Shown: positions 12,536 to 24,475 of the stretch, one piece after another
How positions within the stretch are numbered: the stretch's first letter is position 1
How the letters are laid out: each line of letters starts with the position of its first letter
The notes under the pieces: model-generated
Seen by the model: only the letters and a program-made list of their open reading frames with translations
Databases searched by the model: none
Told to the model about the DNA's origin: nothing
From: Rhizophagus clarus
Lineage: Eukaryota > Glomeromycota > Glomeromycetes > Glomerales > Glomeraceae
Length of the DNA: 64,000 bases
Assembly: GCA_015698045.1 (NCBI GenBank)
Contig: BLAL01000266.1
Location: 186,001-250,000, forward strand
Direction of reading: 5' to 3'
Made by a program: the position numbers and the translations under genes

Positions 12536-13599
12536 TATTATATTATAGAATGACTTAATATTATTAATATTAAATATATATATAATATAAATTAAATTCT
12601 CTTTCTTTATTTTCTTTTTTTTTAATATTCTATAAGATCATTTATAAAATTATAAAAAAAAATTTTTAAGTAAATAGATTCAAATTTGATTATCTGATTT
12701 AATATTTAAAAAAAAATTTTTTTAACTATTTGGTTTTTTTTCTAGTATTTATCCTATATATTAATATAATATTATTTTATTTTATTTTTAAAAACACTAT
12801 TAAAAAAACTTTTATAGTTATTATTAATGAAAAAATAAAAGTTTTTAAACTTAAAAAATAAAAAAAGTATTATTTTATAATATTAAAGTAAATAAAACAA
12901 TTAGTTTTATTTAAAATAAAAAATCTTTATTAATAATATGAATTTAAAAACTGAAATACAAATTAATAATATTAAAAAGGAATTTAACAGTTAGAAATTA
13001 TATTTATTTGAAAAAGTTATAACTTATTTTAATAAAGTAAAATATTTTTTAAAAAAAAAATCTACTGATTGGATATTAAATCATAAATATTCTTATACAA
13101 TTACTGTAAACATAATTATTATTGGCTTATTGTATAAACTTATTCAAATATCAATTTTAATTATCTTTCTTTTAATTGAAAAAAATATTAATAAAATTTT
13201 AAAAAATTTAAAAAAGTTTATTTTAAATTATCTAATCAAATAGATATTTTACTATAATATTATAACTTTAAAAAACAATAGTTTATAGAGTTAAAAAAAT
13301 TTTAAAAGCTAATATAATATTAAAGAAATATTAAAAATATTAAGCAATTCAAATTATTAGTATATTATCAATACAGCAATATTGATAGAATTCATTAAAA
13401 ATCATTTAAAAAAGTTATCAAAATTTATTATATAGATTGTTATTTAATTTGAATCTTAAATATAGTTGTTTCCAAAATTCAATTGGCAAATCTGAAATCT
13501 GAAATTACTAAATTACGTAAATATATAATTAATTATATAAATCTGTAATTATACACTCTAAAATTCTAAAATTTGTGTAATAGTACGGAAGTATGAATA
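12536..13599. other. AT-rich spacer, no gene seen
   Basis: About 1 kb of very AT-rich sequence with poly-A and poly-T runs. No reading frame or repeat structure stands out. Confidence 0.5.
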
Positions 13600-15400
13600 T
13601 TTTCAGATCCAGTAATCTGATTTTAAAGATCTTACTCTCATTCGATTTGTCTCATCAAGACGAATCTAATGATATATATTGCAACACTCTAGCATCGATA
13701 TTGATGAAGTTATCTCACTGCAAATATTTAGTGATTATTAGTGTCAGAGCATAATCTAGTGATTGGATTTTTACATTCTTATTATCATTCGATTCATCTC
13801 ATCAAGATGAATCTAATGATGTATATTGCATAGGGCTCTAATCAGTTCAGTTCAGTTCAGTTTTTGCAAAAACTGATACCGAACTGAATTGATCAGTATC
13901 AGTATTGATGATTATCAAAACCGATTGATAATTACCGAAAACTGTACTGATTTACCAATATTAAAACCATGTTTAGTAAAAAAAACATCGCGAAACTATT
14001 TTGGTATTTTTTTTTACCAAATCAAATCATCTATAAAAACGTTTCGCAACGTTTTTTATTTAAAGTATCAAAAAATAAAGTTGCAAATCATTTTTTTTTA
14101 TTAAATTAAAATGATAAAAAAATGTTGCAAAACGTTTTTTTATTAAATTAACTTATAAAAACGTTTCGCAACATTTTTATTAAAGTGACGAAAAAAATGT
14201 TATGAAATGTTTTTTTTATTAAAATTAACTAACAAAACATTTCGCAACATTTTCTATTAAAGCTACAAAAAAAAATATTGCAAAATGTTTTTTTTATTAA
14301 ATTAACTAATAAAAAATGTTTTGCAACGTTTTTTAACTAAAGCAACAAAAAAAATGTAGCAAAATATTTTTTTTATTAAAATTAACTCAAATATTTCGCA
14401 ACGTATTTTTTTTATTAAATTAATTGATAAAAAATGTTTCACAACATTTTTTAATTAAAGTAACAAAAAAAATGTTGCGAAATGTTTTTTTTATCAAAAT
14501 TAGCTAATAAAAATGTTGTGCAATGTTTTTATTAAAGTGACAAAAAAAACGTTGCAAAATGTTTTTTTTTATTAAAATTAACTCATAAAAACATTTCGCA
14601 ATATTTTTATTAAAGTGACAAAAAAAAATGTTGTGAAATGTTTTTTTATTAAAATTAACTAACAAAAACTTTTCGTAACAGTTTTGTAATTATGTTGACA
14701 AAAAACTGTTGCGAACGATTTTTTTTATCTAATTAACGTTTCGCAATATTCTTTGTTAAAATGACAAGAAAAAAGTTGCGAATAGTTATTTTTTTATTAG
14801 ATTAACAAATAAAAATGTTTCGCAATATTTCTTAATTAAAGTGACAAAACATCATTGCGAAACAGTTTGTTTTATCAAAATAACTAATAAAAAATGTTTC
14901 ACAACATTTTTTTATTATATTATTTAGTTAAATCAATTCGGTAATTCAGTTTGGTAAATCGCAAAACTGGTACTGAAACCGCAGTTACTGAAACTAATCG
15001 GTAAATTTACCAAAAGTTTCAGTTTGGTAAACTGTAAAAATTGAAATCGCTCTGATACCAAAACTGATTGGTATGGTTTGGTAATTACTAAAATTGATCG
15101 GAGCCCTAATATTGCATTATTCTAGCATTGATATTGACGAAGTTATCTCACTGCAAATATTTAGTGATTATTGGTATCAGAGCATGATCTAGTGATTGGA
15201 TTTTTACGTTCTTATTATCATTTGATTCGTCTCATCAAGATGAATCTAATGATGTATATTGCATTATTCTAGCATTGATATTGATGAAGTTATCTCACTG
15301 CAAATATTTAGTGATTATTGGTGTCAGAGCACAATCTAGTGATTGGATTTTACGTTCTTATTATCATTAGATTTGTCTCGATAAGACAAATTGAATAATG
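13600..15400 (+). repeat. 147-bp tandem repeat interrupted by a hAT-type element
   Basis: Removing the inserted element at 13,831-15,108 and one target duplication leaves about three copies of a 147-bp unit. The unit is marked by CTCATCAAGACGAATCTAAT-like blocks at 13,651, 13,798 and 15,231, and by a CAGAGC block in each unit. The copies are roughly 90 percent alike by eye. Confidence 0.75.
13831..15108. mobile_element. hAT-type non-autonomous element, older copy
   Basis: The ends are TAGGGCTC and GAGCCCTA, flanked by a perfect 8-bp duplication ATATTGCA at 13,823-13,830 and 15,109-15,116. The interior is an array of alternating inverted ~16-mers of the AAAACGTTTCGCAACG kind, many mutated, with spacers of AT-rich sequence. 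It has no transposase gene. The structure, ends and internal repeat match the younger element at 31,261-32,250, and most differences lie at CpG positions. Confidence 0.88.
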
Positions 15401-16310
15401 GTAAGATCATCAAAGTCAGATAACTAGTTGCAGAGTTATGGTTTACTAAATTTTTAAATATAATTTGGCCAAAATTTAGGTTAATTCTGGCCAAATATTT
15501 TCATAATACAAAATTAAATACAGAATCTGAAATTAAATACAGAATTCAGATCTTTCCTAATAAATTACTTAATAATTACAGAATTACAGAATTACATAAT
15601 TCCATAATACGAAATTAATTTTGAATACAAGTATAATCTTAAATAAAAAAATTTAATATAAAATAGACTATTTGATCATATTAAAAAAAAGCTGAAAATT
15701 ACCATAAAATAAAATAATATATATTTTAAGTATCTTTATATAAATTATGCAAATAGTTATTATTTTAATAATTATAATTATGATTTTATATTAATAATAA
15801 TTCTTGAATTATAAATTGCTTTTTATATTTTTTATGGAAAAAAAATTACAATATTTTATTTCAAATATTCTATTTTAAATCTCTTATATATAATAATAAT
15901 AATAATTTTATTTTTAAAACTATTATTAATTATTAAAAAATTATCATTTATTACATATACGATTTATCACTATACCCTTTTTGTCATGTGATTTGATAAT
16001 TAATCTTTTATTGTGTAATGATGTAATACATTATAATCACGAGATTATGCTTTATTAAACTTTTATTTCTCATATTTGCTTTCTCTTTTATATTAACTTT
16101 TCTTTTTATTAATATTGAAAGTGATACTCTATTTCTTTCACTAATAAATGTAATCTGACTTTTTCTTTCATTAATATTAATTGTAACTTGACTTTTCTTT
16201 TTATTAATATTAAATATAAAACTACCTTATAGAACATATAGAAGAAGAGTTATTCAAAGACACTCAAGATTCAGAATTTGCTCATGGTATATATTGCTTT
16301 GGATTAGAAT
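15401..16310. other. AT-rich spacer, no gene seen
   Basis: No coding frame. It contains another copy of the TTAATTCTGGCCAAA motif (15,481-15,495), close to a reversed partner TTTGGCCAAAATTT. Confidence 0.45.
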
Positions 16311-16500
16311 AGTTAGGGTTAGGGTTAGGAAAATAGGTTTAGGTTCAGAATAGCTTACAATTAGAAATAAGTAGTTAGGGTTAGGAGAATGGGTTTAGGT
16401 TCAGAACAGTTTAGAATTAGGATTAGGAAAATGGATTTAGGGTTATAATAGCTTAGAATTAGAGTTAAAAAAACAAGTTTAAGGTTAGAATAAGGTTATA
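16311..16500 (+). repeat. Degenerate telomere-like repeats
   Basis: TTAGGGTTAGGGTTAGG at 16,313-16,329 is followed by about three degenerate ~60-bp units mixing TTAGGG, GGTTTAGG and CAGAATAGCTTA. TTAGGG is the usual fungal telomere unit. Here it lies inside a chromosome segment and has decayed. Confidence 0.65.
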
Positions 16501-16544
16501 AAGTAGTTATTTCTAACTCTTTTTATTCTTTTTTTTTTATAGAG

Positions 16545-16930
16545 GATTGTAATGATATCCATGATAAAGTAATCTTGTCTAATGAGGATAAACATATACT
16601 ATTATACTCAAAAAAAAAGAAATTCAAATTATGGGAAGATTGCGAGGTTTTTATAAATGTATGGGTTAAACAATAAGGTTTTTGAGTTGTTAAAGATTAT
16701 ATTGATTGTGATAAAAAGTCATACGCTATCATACTTTTATCTGTTCTCATGGTCATACTCATAAATTCACTCTAACTAAAGATACCACTACAAAAAAGAT
16801 TAGTTGTTCATTCATTATTAATATTTCATGTCCAAAATCAAAGAATCCTGAAGATTTCATGATAATCAACAAAATCATCGATTAACACAATCATCCATTA
16901 AGAAAAATGTATAAAAAAATATATTGATAA
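16545..16930 (+). pseudogene. Fragment of a FAR1-like DNA-binding domain (MULE relic)
   Basis: A reading frame around 16,735-16,915 gives CSHGHTHKFTLTKDTTTKK, then a CSFIINISCPKS segment, and ends IINKIID-stop-HNHP. This is the spaced Cys/His pattern of FAR1-type zinc-binding domains at the N-terminus of MULE transposases. An in-frame stop lies just before the HNH-like motif, and no catalytic part follows. The full MULE at 30,315-35,802 carries a related domain. Confidence 0.55.
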
Positions 16931-17759
16931 GAAATGTATAATACAAAATGTAATAGATATAATAATAATAATTAATTGTTAATTTGTATTTGTATGATTT
17001 ATTACTAATAAAATCACTATAACGAATTTTCTGATCATATGATATTTAAGGTCTGGTGATATGTGTATGTCACCATAGCAATTAAAAATAAAATTCTAAT
17101 TATTATTATAAATTTTTAAAAATTATTAATAAATAAAAATTATTCTTATATCTTTATATTAATGAATTTCAAATAATTAATATAATCTGAAATACGAAAA
17201 AATAAAACAAAAAAACTTTTTAAAAATATGATTCACAACTTTGCAAAATATATATTTATTAAAAATCTTACTTTTAAATATGAGGAAAAATTTTGATATA
17301 ATGAAATTTACTATTTATTTACTATATAATATAATATAAAGTAAAGTACTAAACAACATATAAAATAATTTTCTTATAATAAATTATTACTATAACAAAT
17401 TTTTTTTGACTTTTAATTGAATTTAATTAAATAATTTTATTAATATTAAATATTTTATAATCATATTGATACATTAAATATTGTATAATATTAATATTAT
17501 CCTATATTTTATATTAAATTATTATATTAAAATCATATTAGAATCATATCAGAATTGATTTATTTTATTTAATATCTAAATAAAATTACATTAATTTATG
17601 TAATTATATGTTAAAAGATTTATTTATATAAAAAAAAATATTAATATCAATATCAATTCAATATTAATTTAATAAGATTCAATATGGGTTGTTATTAATT
17701 TATATTTATCATAAAAATAATAGTTCTTTAAAAATTACTTCTAATTAAATTATTAAATA
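16931..17759. other. AT-rich spacer, no gene seen
   Basis: Very AT-rich sequence without coding frames or clear repeat borders. Confidence 0.5.
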
Positions 17760-17775
17760 ACAATAATTATTTATC

Positions 17776-17919
17776 TTTTTTTTTTTTTTTTTTGGCATTG
17801 ATAACGCAGAAATCTTTATTGAAAATTAATGGATTACATAATAATCTATATAATTTAACCTAGAAACTGCTCCTATCCAGAGGATGAACCTCTTACAGAC
17901 CGTTCAATCATATCGCCAA
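17776..17919 (-). mobile_element. Poly(A) retroposon (SINE-like) with 17-bp target duplication
   Basis: On the minus strand a ~126-nt body ends in an 18-nt A tail (T run at 17,776-17,793). Both sides carry the same 17-mer ACAATAATTATTTATCT (17,760-17,776 and 17,920-17,936), the hallmark of target-primed retroposition. The body begins GGCGATATGATTGAACGG and contains AGGTTCATCCTCT, vaguely like tRNA A and B boxes, so a tRNA-derived SINE is possible but unproved. Its 3' tail resembles that of the retroposon at 28,878. Confidence 0.75.
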
Positions 17920-17984
17920 ACAATAATTATTTATCTATTATAGTTAATTATTATTAAATAGTATTAAATTATTTTCAGATCAAA

Positions 17985-18500
17985 AATTTACAAAAAAAGA
18001 AAATAAAAAAACTGTTAATAAATTAAAAATTCACTTTTAACTTTTAAAATACTATTTATTGGCCTTTATTTTTAAGTCTTAAATTGAAATCTATAAAAAA
18101 ATATTTTAAAAAATATTTTCTATAATAAAAAAATAAAAAAAAAATGTTAATAAATATTTTTAAATAAAATTAATAAAAAAATCAAATCTTTATTTATTTT
18201 TTATTTATTTCAAATATTTATTTAAAGTCTAAAAAGATTAGTAAATATTTTTACAAAAAAAAACTGAAAATGAAATTAATAAAAAAAATTGACTTTTACT
18301 TACTTTTTATTTTAAATGTTTATTTTAAAATCCAGAAAATTTACTACAATAAAATAAGAATATTAATTAATATTTTTAAATAAATTAATAAAAAAAACTT
18401 TTAATTTCTATTTACTTTTATTTTAAGCATTTATTTTAAAGTTTAGAAAATATTACCATAAAAAAAGATTAAAAAAGAATATTAATAATAAAAAAAAATT
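17985..18500 (-). repeat. Old degenerate mini-exon minisatellite
   Basis: About four degenerate ~115-bp units of A/T-rich sequence. Read on the minus strand, at least one unit keeps TTATTGTAG, a ~38-nt segment and GTAAGTAA, the same splice-site layout seen in the clearer arrays below. Confidence 0.45.
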
Positions 18501-19139
18501 AAATAATTGATAAAACAAACCAATAAATTATATTATTTACATGATTTATATGATTAATATATCTATACCAAAATTCATTATATTATAGATGTTATTTAAA
18601 TCTAAAATAATTTAAAATTATAATAACTTAAATATACAAATTCGAATTAATTTACAAATTATATATATAAATTTTAATATTTATATATTTATAATTTAAG
18701 AATTATAGCAATTAAAATATATAAATTAATTTGAAATTTATTCAAAATAATTTGAGTAGCATTTATATATATTTATATATTAATTTATAATAATATTAAT
18801 AAAGTTATTTATAATAAAGATTTAATTAACCAGAATATAGAATTTATTATATTAAAAAAGAATTGCATTAGTCAGAAAGGGAGAAGGATCAGGTTAAGAT
18901 GACTACTATTTTTAGTAACTAATAATATATATTGAATTTTCTAAAATAGGTAATGATAAGGAAGAGTGAAGGTCCCAAAAGAACCCTGAAGAATACATAT
19001 ATAACTCAAATCCAGACTCAAAAATTTTAATAGAACTTTATACATTTAATTTTTTTAAAAGCTTTATACAAAATCAGCATACAAATTTAAATTTTATTAT
19101 AAATTATACAATTTTGAATCTGAGTTTATACAAAATTAA

Positions 19140-19960
19140 GTTCAATTTATTTATTAATTTAAGACTCCACAAAAACTTATTCTTCACATATTTATTTGTA
19201 TCCTATAGACATCAGAAAGCCAGAACTTACAAAAAAATAAGAAAAGAAATGGTTAATACGTTTCTTCAAAGTAAATTACAAAAAAACTCATCCTTTATAC
19301 ACTTACTTGTATCCTATAGATTTTAAAAAACTGAAACCTACAAAAAAAATAAGAAAAGAAACAGTTAATATGTTTCTTTAAATAAATTCCAAAAGAACTT
19401 ATTTTCCATACACAGAAATGTTAGTAACATTTCTTTAATATTAAAAAAAATCACCCCTTTTTTCTTCCAACTTACATTTCAAAGTCCAGTTTGCCAGTAA
19501 CCTAAAAAAATAATGGAAGAAATATTAGTGATGTTTCTTTAATATTAAGAAAAGTCTTCCTCTTCCTTTCCAACTTACATTTCAAGTCCAGTTCATCCAA
19601 GGAGTCTGGTAACCTAAAGAAATAAAGAAAGAAACATTGGTATCATTTTTTTAACTTTAAAAAAAGTTTTTCTCCCTTCTTTTCAACTTACATTTCAAGT
19701 TCAATTCGTCTAAGAAGTCTGGTAACCTAAAGAAATAAATAAAGAAACATTAGTATTATTTCTTTAACTTTAAAAAAAATTTTCCTCCCCCTATTTCCAA
19801 CTTACATTTCAAGTCCAGTTCGTCCAAGAAGTCCAGTAACCCAAAGAAATAAAGAAAGAAATGTTAGTATTGTTTCTTTAACTTTAAAAAAAAACCCCTT
19901 TTCCCTTTTACAACTTACATTTTAAGTCTAAAAGTTTAGTAAACTTAAAAAGTAAAAACT
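19140..19960 (-). repeat. Mini-exon minisatellite array A
   Basis: About seven tandem units of ~110-120 bp. On the minus strand a typical unit reads TACTAAT, a pyrimidine stretch, TTTCTTTAG, a ~35-nt segment, then GTAAGTTGG. The two units at the low-coordinate end differ (TTTTTTTGTAG, a ~31-nt segment, GTAAGTG). The segments would be exons of about 31-36 nt separated by introns of about 80 nt. Confidence 0.7.
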
Positions 19961-20384
19961 AAAAAAAAAAATTCAGTCTAAAAAACTGAAAAGAAATATA
20001 AAATTTTTTTTTTAAATAGTTTAAAAAACTGAAAAGAAAAAAATTTTGGTCGAAAAAAAATAGATTGATTGGCTGAATATATATATTACATTGCATATCA
20101 ATAGATTATCCAAATTAGTGTCAAAAAAAAGATGCTGAAAAGTTTCGTATATGCAAGCTATATAAAATATATATATATATATATATTTTTTTAAACTTCA
20201 GAGTTTAGAGGTATATATGTGTTATACAAAATAAAAATCTGACTTGGTTTAAAAACCGATTGTCATTATACAAATAAATATCTGACTTATCAAAAATTAC
20301 TAGTCGGTTATATAAAATCAAATATATAACTTACTGGAAAATTACATAGTAAATCTATACAAAACTGGACCTCAGTATTATATG

Positions 20385-20790
20385 TAGAGCTCTGAAAGTT
20401 CAGTTTGGTTCCATTTTGGTTCCAGCTGAATCTGATCATAAGATTTTACTAAAAATGTTTTTCAGTTTAAAATCTTTACTGAAACATGTTTTTGGATAGA
20501 ACTTTAACTGAAAATATTTTCAGTTAAAACCACTTACCAAAAATACTTTATTTTGAAGTGTTTTGTTCAGTCCAGTTTGGTTCAGTTTTTTTTGGAACTG
20601 AAATTCAAAACCAAACCAGTTTTTTTAAACTATAACCATTTTTGGTAAATGTTTTTTAACTGAAAATTTTTTCAGTAAAAGTTTTATCTGGAAACAGTTT
20701 TCAGTAAAAATTTTAAACTGAAAATATTTCCAGCAAAATTTTATGGGTCAAAATCAAAAACAGAACTGAAAACCGCAATTCAAAGCCCTA
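20385..20790. mobile_element. hAT-type MITE
   Basis: The ends TAGAGCTCTGAA and, reverse-complemented, TAGGGCTTTGAA are flanked by ATTATATG (20,377-20,384) and ATTATATA (20,791-20,798), a 7-of-8 target duplication. The 406-bp interior is built of CAGTTTGGTTC and ACTGAAAA repeats in both orientations, without coding capacity. Confidence 0.72.
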
Positions 20791-20799
20791 ATTATATAT

Positions 20800-21361
20800 A
20801 TTCTTTGGAATCCTGTCCCCAAACCTTAAAAATCAAATGATATAATTTTTAACCTTTCTTTAATTTAAATTATAAATTATTTTGCAATAAAATATAAAGT
20901 ATTAATAAAAAATAATGTATATATATAAAAATTTTATGTTTTATTTATACAAATTTTAATAAATACTAAAAGTTTGTTTTATGTACTTAAACAACTTTTA
21001 ATCATATATTTTATAATACTATATAATAGTAGATAAAAATTTTTTTAAAAATTTAAAAATCATATTTATAAGAATATTTTTATAAATATTAAGTATAATT
21101 TAAAAAAAAAAAAATTTTTTTTTTATCTAAATAATTTTTTATTTCTATTATATATAAATATTTTGATTGGCTAATAAAATTTTACAATTATATTATTTTA
21201 ATTAATTATTTATTTATATTTGTTTTTTTTTTTAATTAATTTTTGATTTTATATTAAAGATTTGATATTTCTCAATTTTTTTTTTGTTTTTGCTTTTTTT
21301 TTATTTTCTAATTTCTTTTTCTTTTTCTTTTTAGGCTTTTATTAAATTTTTCTAGTTTTGT
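20800..21361. other. AT-rich and pyrimidine-rich spacer
   Basis: No gene. The last ~140 bases are a pyrimidine tract with TTCTTTTTAG followed by a short segment ending TGTCAAAG/GTA, a splice-cassette-like pattern into which the hAT element inserted. Confidence 0.45.
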
Positions 21362-21369
21362 GTCAAAGG

Positions 21370-24300
21370 TAGGAATGCCACTGCTCGGTTTTTTGCAGTT
21401 TAGATTCAGTCTCAGCTCGGTTTCATCTTACAAACCTCAAAACTGGGTTTTTTATATAGGTTTAAACCAATTATCTGAACCGGTTTGAAACTTTTTTCAA
21501 ACTTAGTTTATAAATAGTTTAGAATAAGTTTATAAATTAAATTACAAAATTTATAACCATTATTAATTGCGTAATTTTTTATTTACGGTAAATGAATTGA
21601 ATTCAAATATTTACATTATTATTTTTTTATAACATACCCACTCCGTTTTCAATCCATGATTTTGCACACAAAGTTGCTCTTGCTGTTTCTGGATTAAGCC
21701 GGTTTCTTGTTTTAGTAATAGTATTACCTGCCACAGAAAAAGCCTGTTCACATGCCACACTTGTCGCTTGAATAGATAAATAATCACGTGAAATCTTGGC
21801 TAAAGCTGGAAATTCATGCTCATGTGCTTTCCACCAAAGAAGCGGCTTTACATTTTCATCAACTTGTAATGCCAAATATCTATCCAATTCATCTGAAACA
21901 TTTGAAACAAAACTTACAGAACTTGCTATAGAAGATCGTCTGGAAGTTTCATTATAATTCAAACGTCATTTTTTCAATCTTTGAAAATATTGATGGGGAG
22001 TCTCACTTTCATCAACATCACGATTTTCAGGAATTGTTACATGATGATAATTGGCTAATAAAGAAGTTACTGCAGAAACAGCTTCAGCTGCTGAAACTCC
22101 AACTTCAAAGAGAGAGAGTTTGTACCGGGGATCAAGAACTGTGGATACTAAAGTTTGTTGATTAATTATATTCCAATATTCACCAATTTTTTGGTTTACC
22201 AAGGAAGCCAATTCTTTTTGTTCAAAATCATCATCCCCAATTATACTTTCTAAGTGTTCCAAAATACCAAGAAACACAAATCGAATATCAGCAATAGTAG
22301 GATATTGAGCAGCAGAAAGATATACAGTAGCTCTTTCTAATGGTTCCAAAATTATCATTGTTTCCTATATAATTACGATTTTTTATATTAATATCAAAAT
22401 AATTCATTAATTATATTAAAAAATAATTATAGTTTTTAGTATTATAAAAATTATAGCAAAAAGGACTTTAAAAAATTTATTGCAAAAAATTCAATTAACA
22501 TTATAAAATTCTGTTTAATGTAAAAAATATATTTTTAATATTAAAATATTTAAAAAATATTATATAATTAAAAAAATAAAAAGTCAAAAATTAATTATCG
22601 TATAGACGTATAGCGTAAAAAAAATTCTTGTTTAACGTTAAACTAAAAAAAAATTTGTTTAACGTTAAACCAAATACAAAAAAGAAAATTCTATTTAACG
22701 TTAAAAAAAAATGGATAACTTAAAAAAAAAACAAAAAAAAACTATTATTTAACATAAGAAAATAAAAAAAAAATATTTAAAAAATAGACTAAAAAATTAT
22801 TAAATTAATAATAAATACCATCGGCCCTTAATCAACCATTATACGAAAACATACCCTGATTATTTTCCAATCTGCTTCAGTTGGCATTAACATTTGTACT
22901 TCCTGATTGCGTACAGCTAACATTCGCACTCCATTCCACATTTTTTCCATTTTTTTTAACATATTAAACGTGGAGTTCCATCTTGTCCTGATGTCTAATT
23001 CAGGTTTTAAATAATTAATTTTTGCACATTTACACAACTTTCTTAATTCATCACTAATTATTACTGAATTTTTTATCTTTATCATTAGCTGACGCACTTT
23101 TACAACTGCATTATCTATCAATTCAAGTCCTTGCTGGGCTGCCAAATTGAGAATATGTGCGGTACAACGGTAATGCCCAAATGTTAAATTCATTACATCA
23201 TCATCTAATTTTTCAGCAATTGAACGACCAACTGCTAACATCGTGGTCGCATTATTAGTTGTCAATGCCAGTACCTTCTCTTTTATTTTAAATTCAGCTA
23301 GAGTAGATATAATTTCATTGGTAATGTTGATGGTATTGTGACGTTCATTAAATGAAATAATATCCAAAAGAAAATGTTGCATTTTCCACTCCTGATCGAT
23401 GAAATGAATAGTAAGGCCAAGAAAGGAATTATTATTGAGTGTAGATGTCCACATATCTGATGTGAGTGATACCTTTCCTGGAATTTTATCAATATCTAAC
23501 TTGATATTTTTTCTCATATTGTCAAAATGATTTACAACCTTCTCTTTTATATTTGTTTTTCCAGGAATACGATATCTCGGATCTAAAGTATTTATTAAAT
23601 TAATAAATTGATCATTGGTAACAACAGAAAATGGTTGCAAATCAACTGTAATCCATTCTACTAAGGCTTGATCACGAACTAACATATCTTCTTTGGGCCA
23701 AGGATCTACTCTTGGAAAATTCAATTTAGTTTGTGTTTTTTTTATTTTATCAATAACTATACCATGCACTTTTTTTAAATGTTCTTTCAAAGTACTAATT
23801 CCAGTTGATTTTGAATATGTATGATTACATTTTTTACAAACTACTTTTGTAGGATGTTGTGGGTCCCGAGTATTAAAATATTGCCAAGTATCTGAATATG
23901 TTTTTGCTTTTTTAAGATTATCTTCTTCTTGGGAATGCTCTTGAGGGGGTTCTTGAGAAGGCTCTTGAGGAGGTTCCTGGAAAGGCTCCTGAGGAGATTC
24001 TTGAAAAGGCTCCTGAGGGGATTCTTCTCGAGGAGATTCTTGAAAAGGTTCTTGAGAAAATTCTTGAACATTTCTTTCATTATCTGTTGTTTCATTTTCT
24101 TCTTCATTATATTCACTTTCCTGATATTTATCATAATAAAACTCATAGTCACTCATATTTTTAAATGTAATTTTTTAAAAAATAATGCTTAAAACACGAA
24201 AAAAAAAAAATAAATTTCGCGTTTAATTTCAATAAATGCAATTGTATAACGTAGATTAATAGATCAAGATGATCGGTATTTATTTGATTAAATAAATTGA

Positions 24301-24467
24301 TTGGATAAACTGATTGTCAAACCGGTTATTAAAACTTAGTTTTATATTAAGGTTAAACCAAATTTTAAACCGTTTCACATCGGTCCCATTTTTCAAACTG
24401 AGTTTTACAAAAACTTAGTTTAAACTGAAGCGATCAGCTCAGTTTTTTCAAACTTTCGTCATCCCTA
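21370..24467 (-). mobile_element. Nearly complete hAT transposon
   Basis: A 3,098-bp element with ends TAGGAATGCC and, reverse-complemented, TAGGGATGAC. It is flanked by a perfect 8-bp target duplication GTCAAAGG at 21,362-21,369 and 24,468-24,475. Subterminal regions carry AAACTTAGTTT- and AAACCGG-like repeats on both sides, the usual kind of transposase binding site in hAT elements. It carries one transposase gene on the minus strand. Confidence 0.92.
21627..24156 (-). pseudogene. hAT transposase (BED finger, hAT dimerisation domain), two stops
   Basis: Two exons, 24,156-22,819 and 22,364-21,627, with a 454-nt GT-AG intron that keeps the frame. The joined frame has ~690 codons with two internal stops, one just before the intron and one at 21,963-21,965 (TGA). 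Order: acidic QEP-rich repeat (37-75), BED zinc finger (about 88-131, CKKC and two His), hAT catalytic core with SDMWTS (first Asp ~234), a TTNNATTM motif near 299 where the family usually has Asp, a CTAH motif (331-334), and the C-terminal hAT dimerisation region (WWKAHEHEFPALAKISRDYL, ACEQAFSVAG). The two stops, and possibly Asn-301, suggest it is no longer active, but so little damage implies recent mobility. Confidence 0.9.
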
Positions 24468-24475
24468 GTCAAAGG

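Noticed and set aside
17794..17919. tRNA gene in the retroposon
   Set aside because: Only weak A- and B-box-like words. I could not fold a full cloverleaf, so at best it is a tRNA-derived head.
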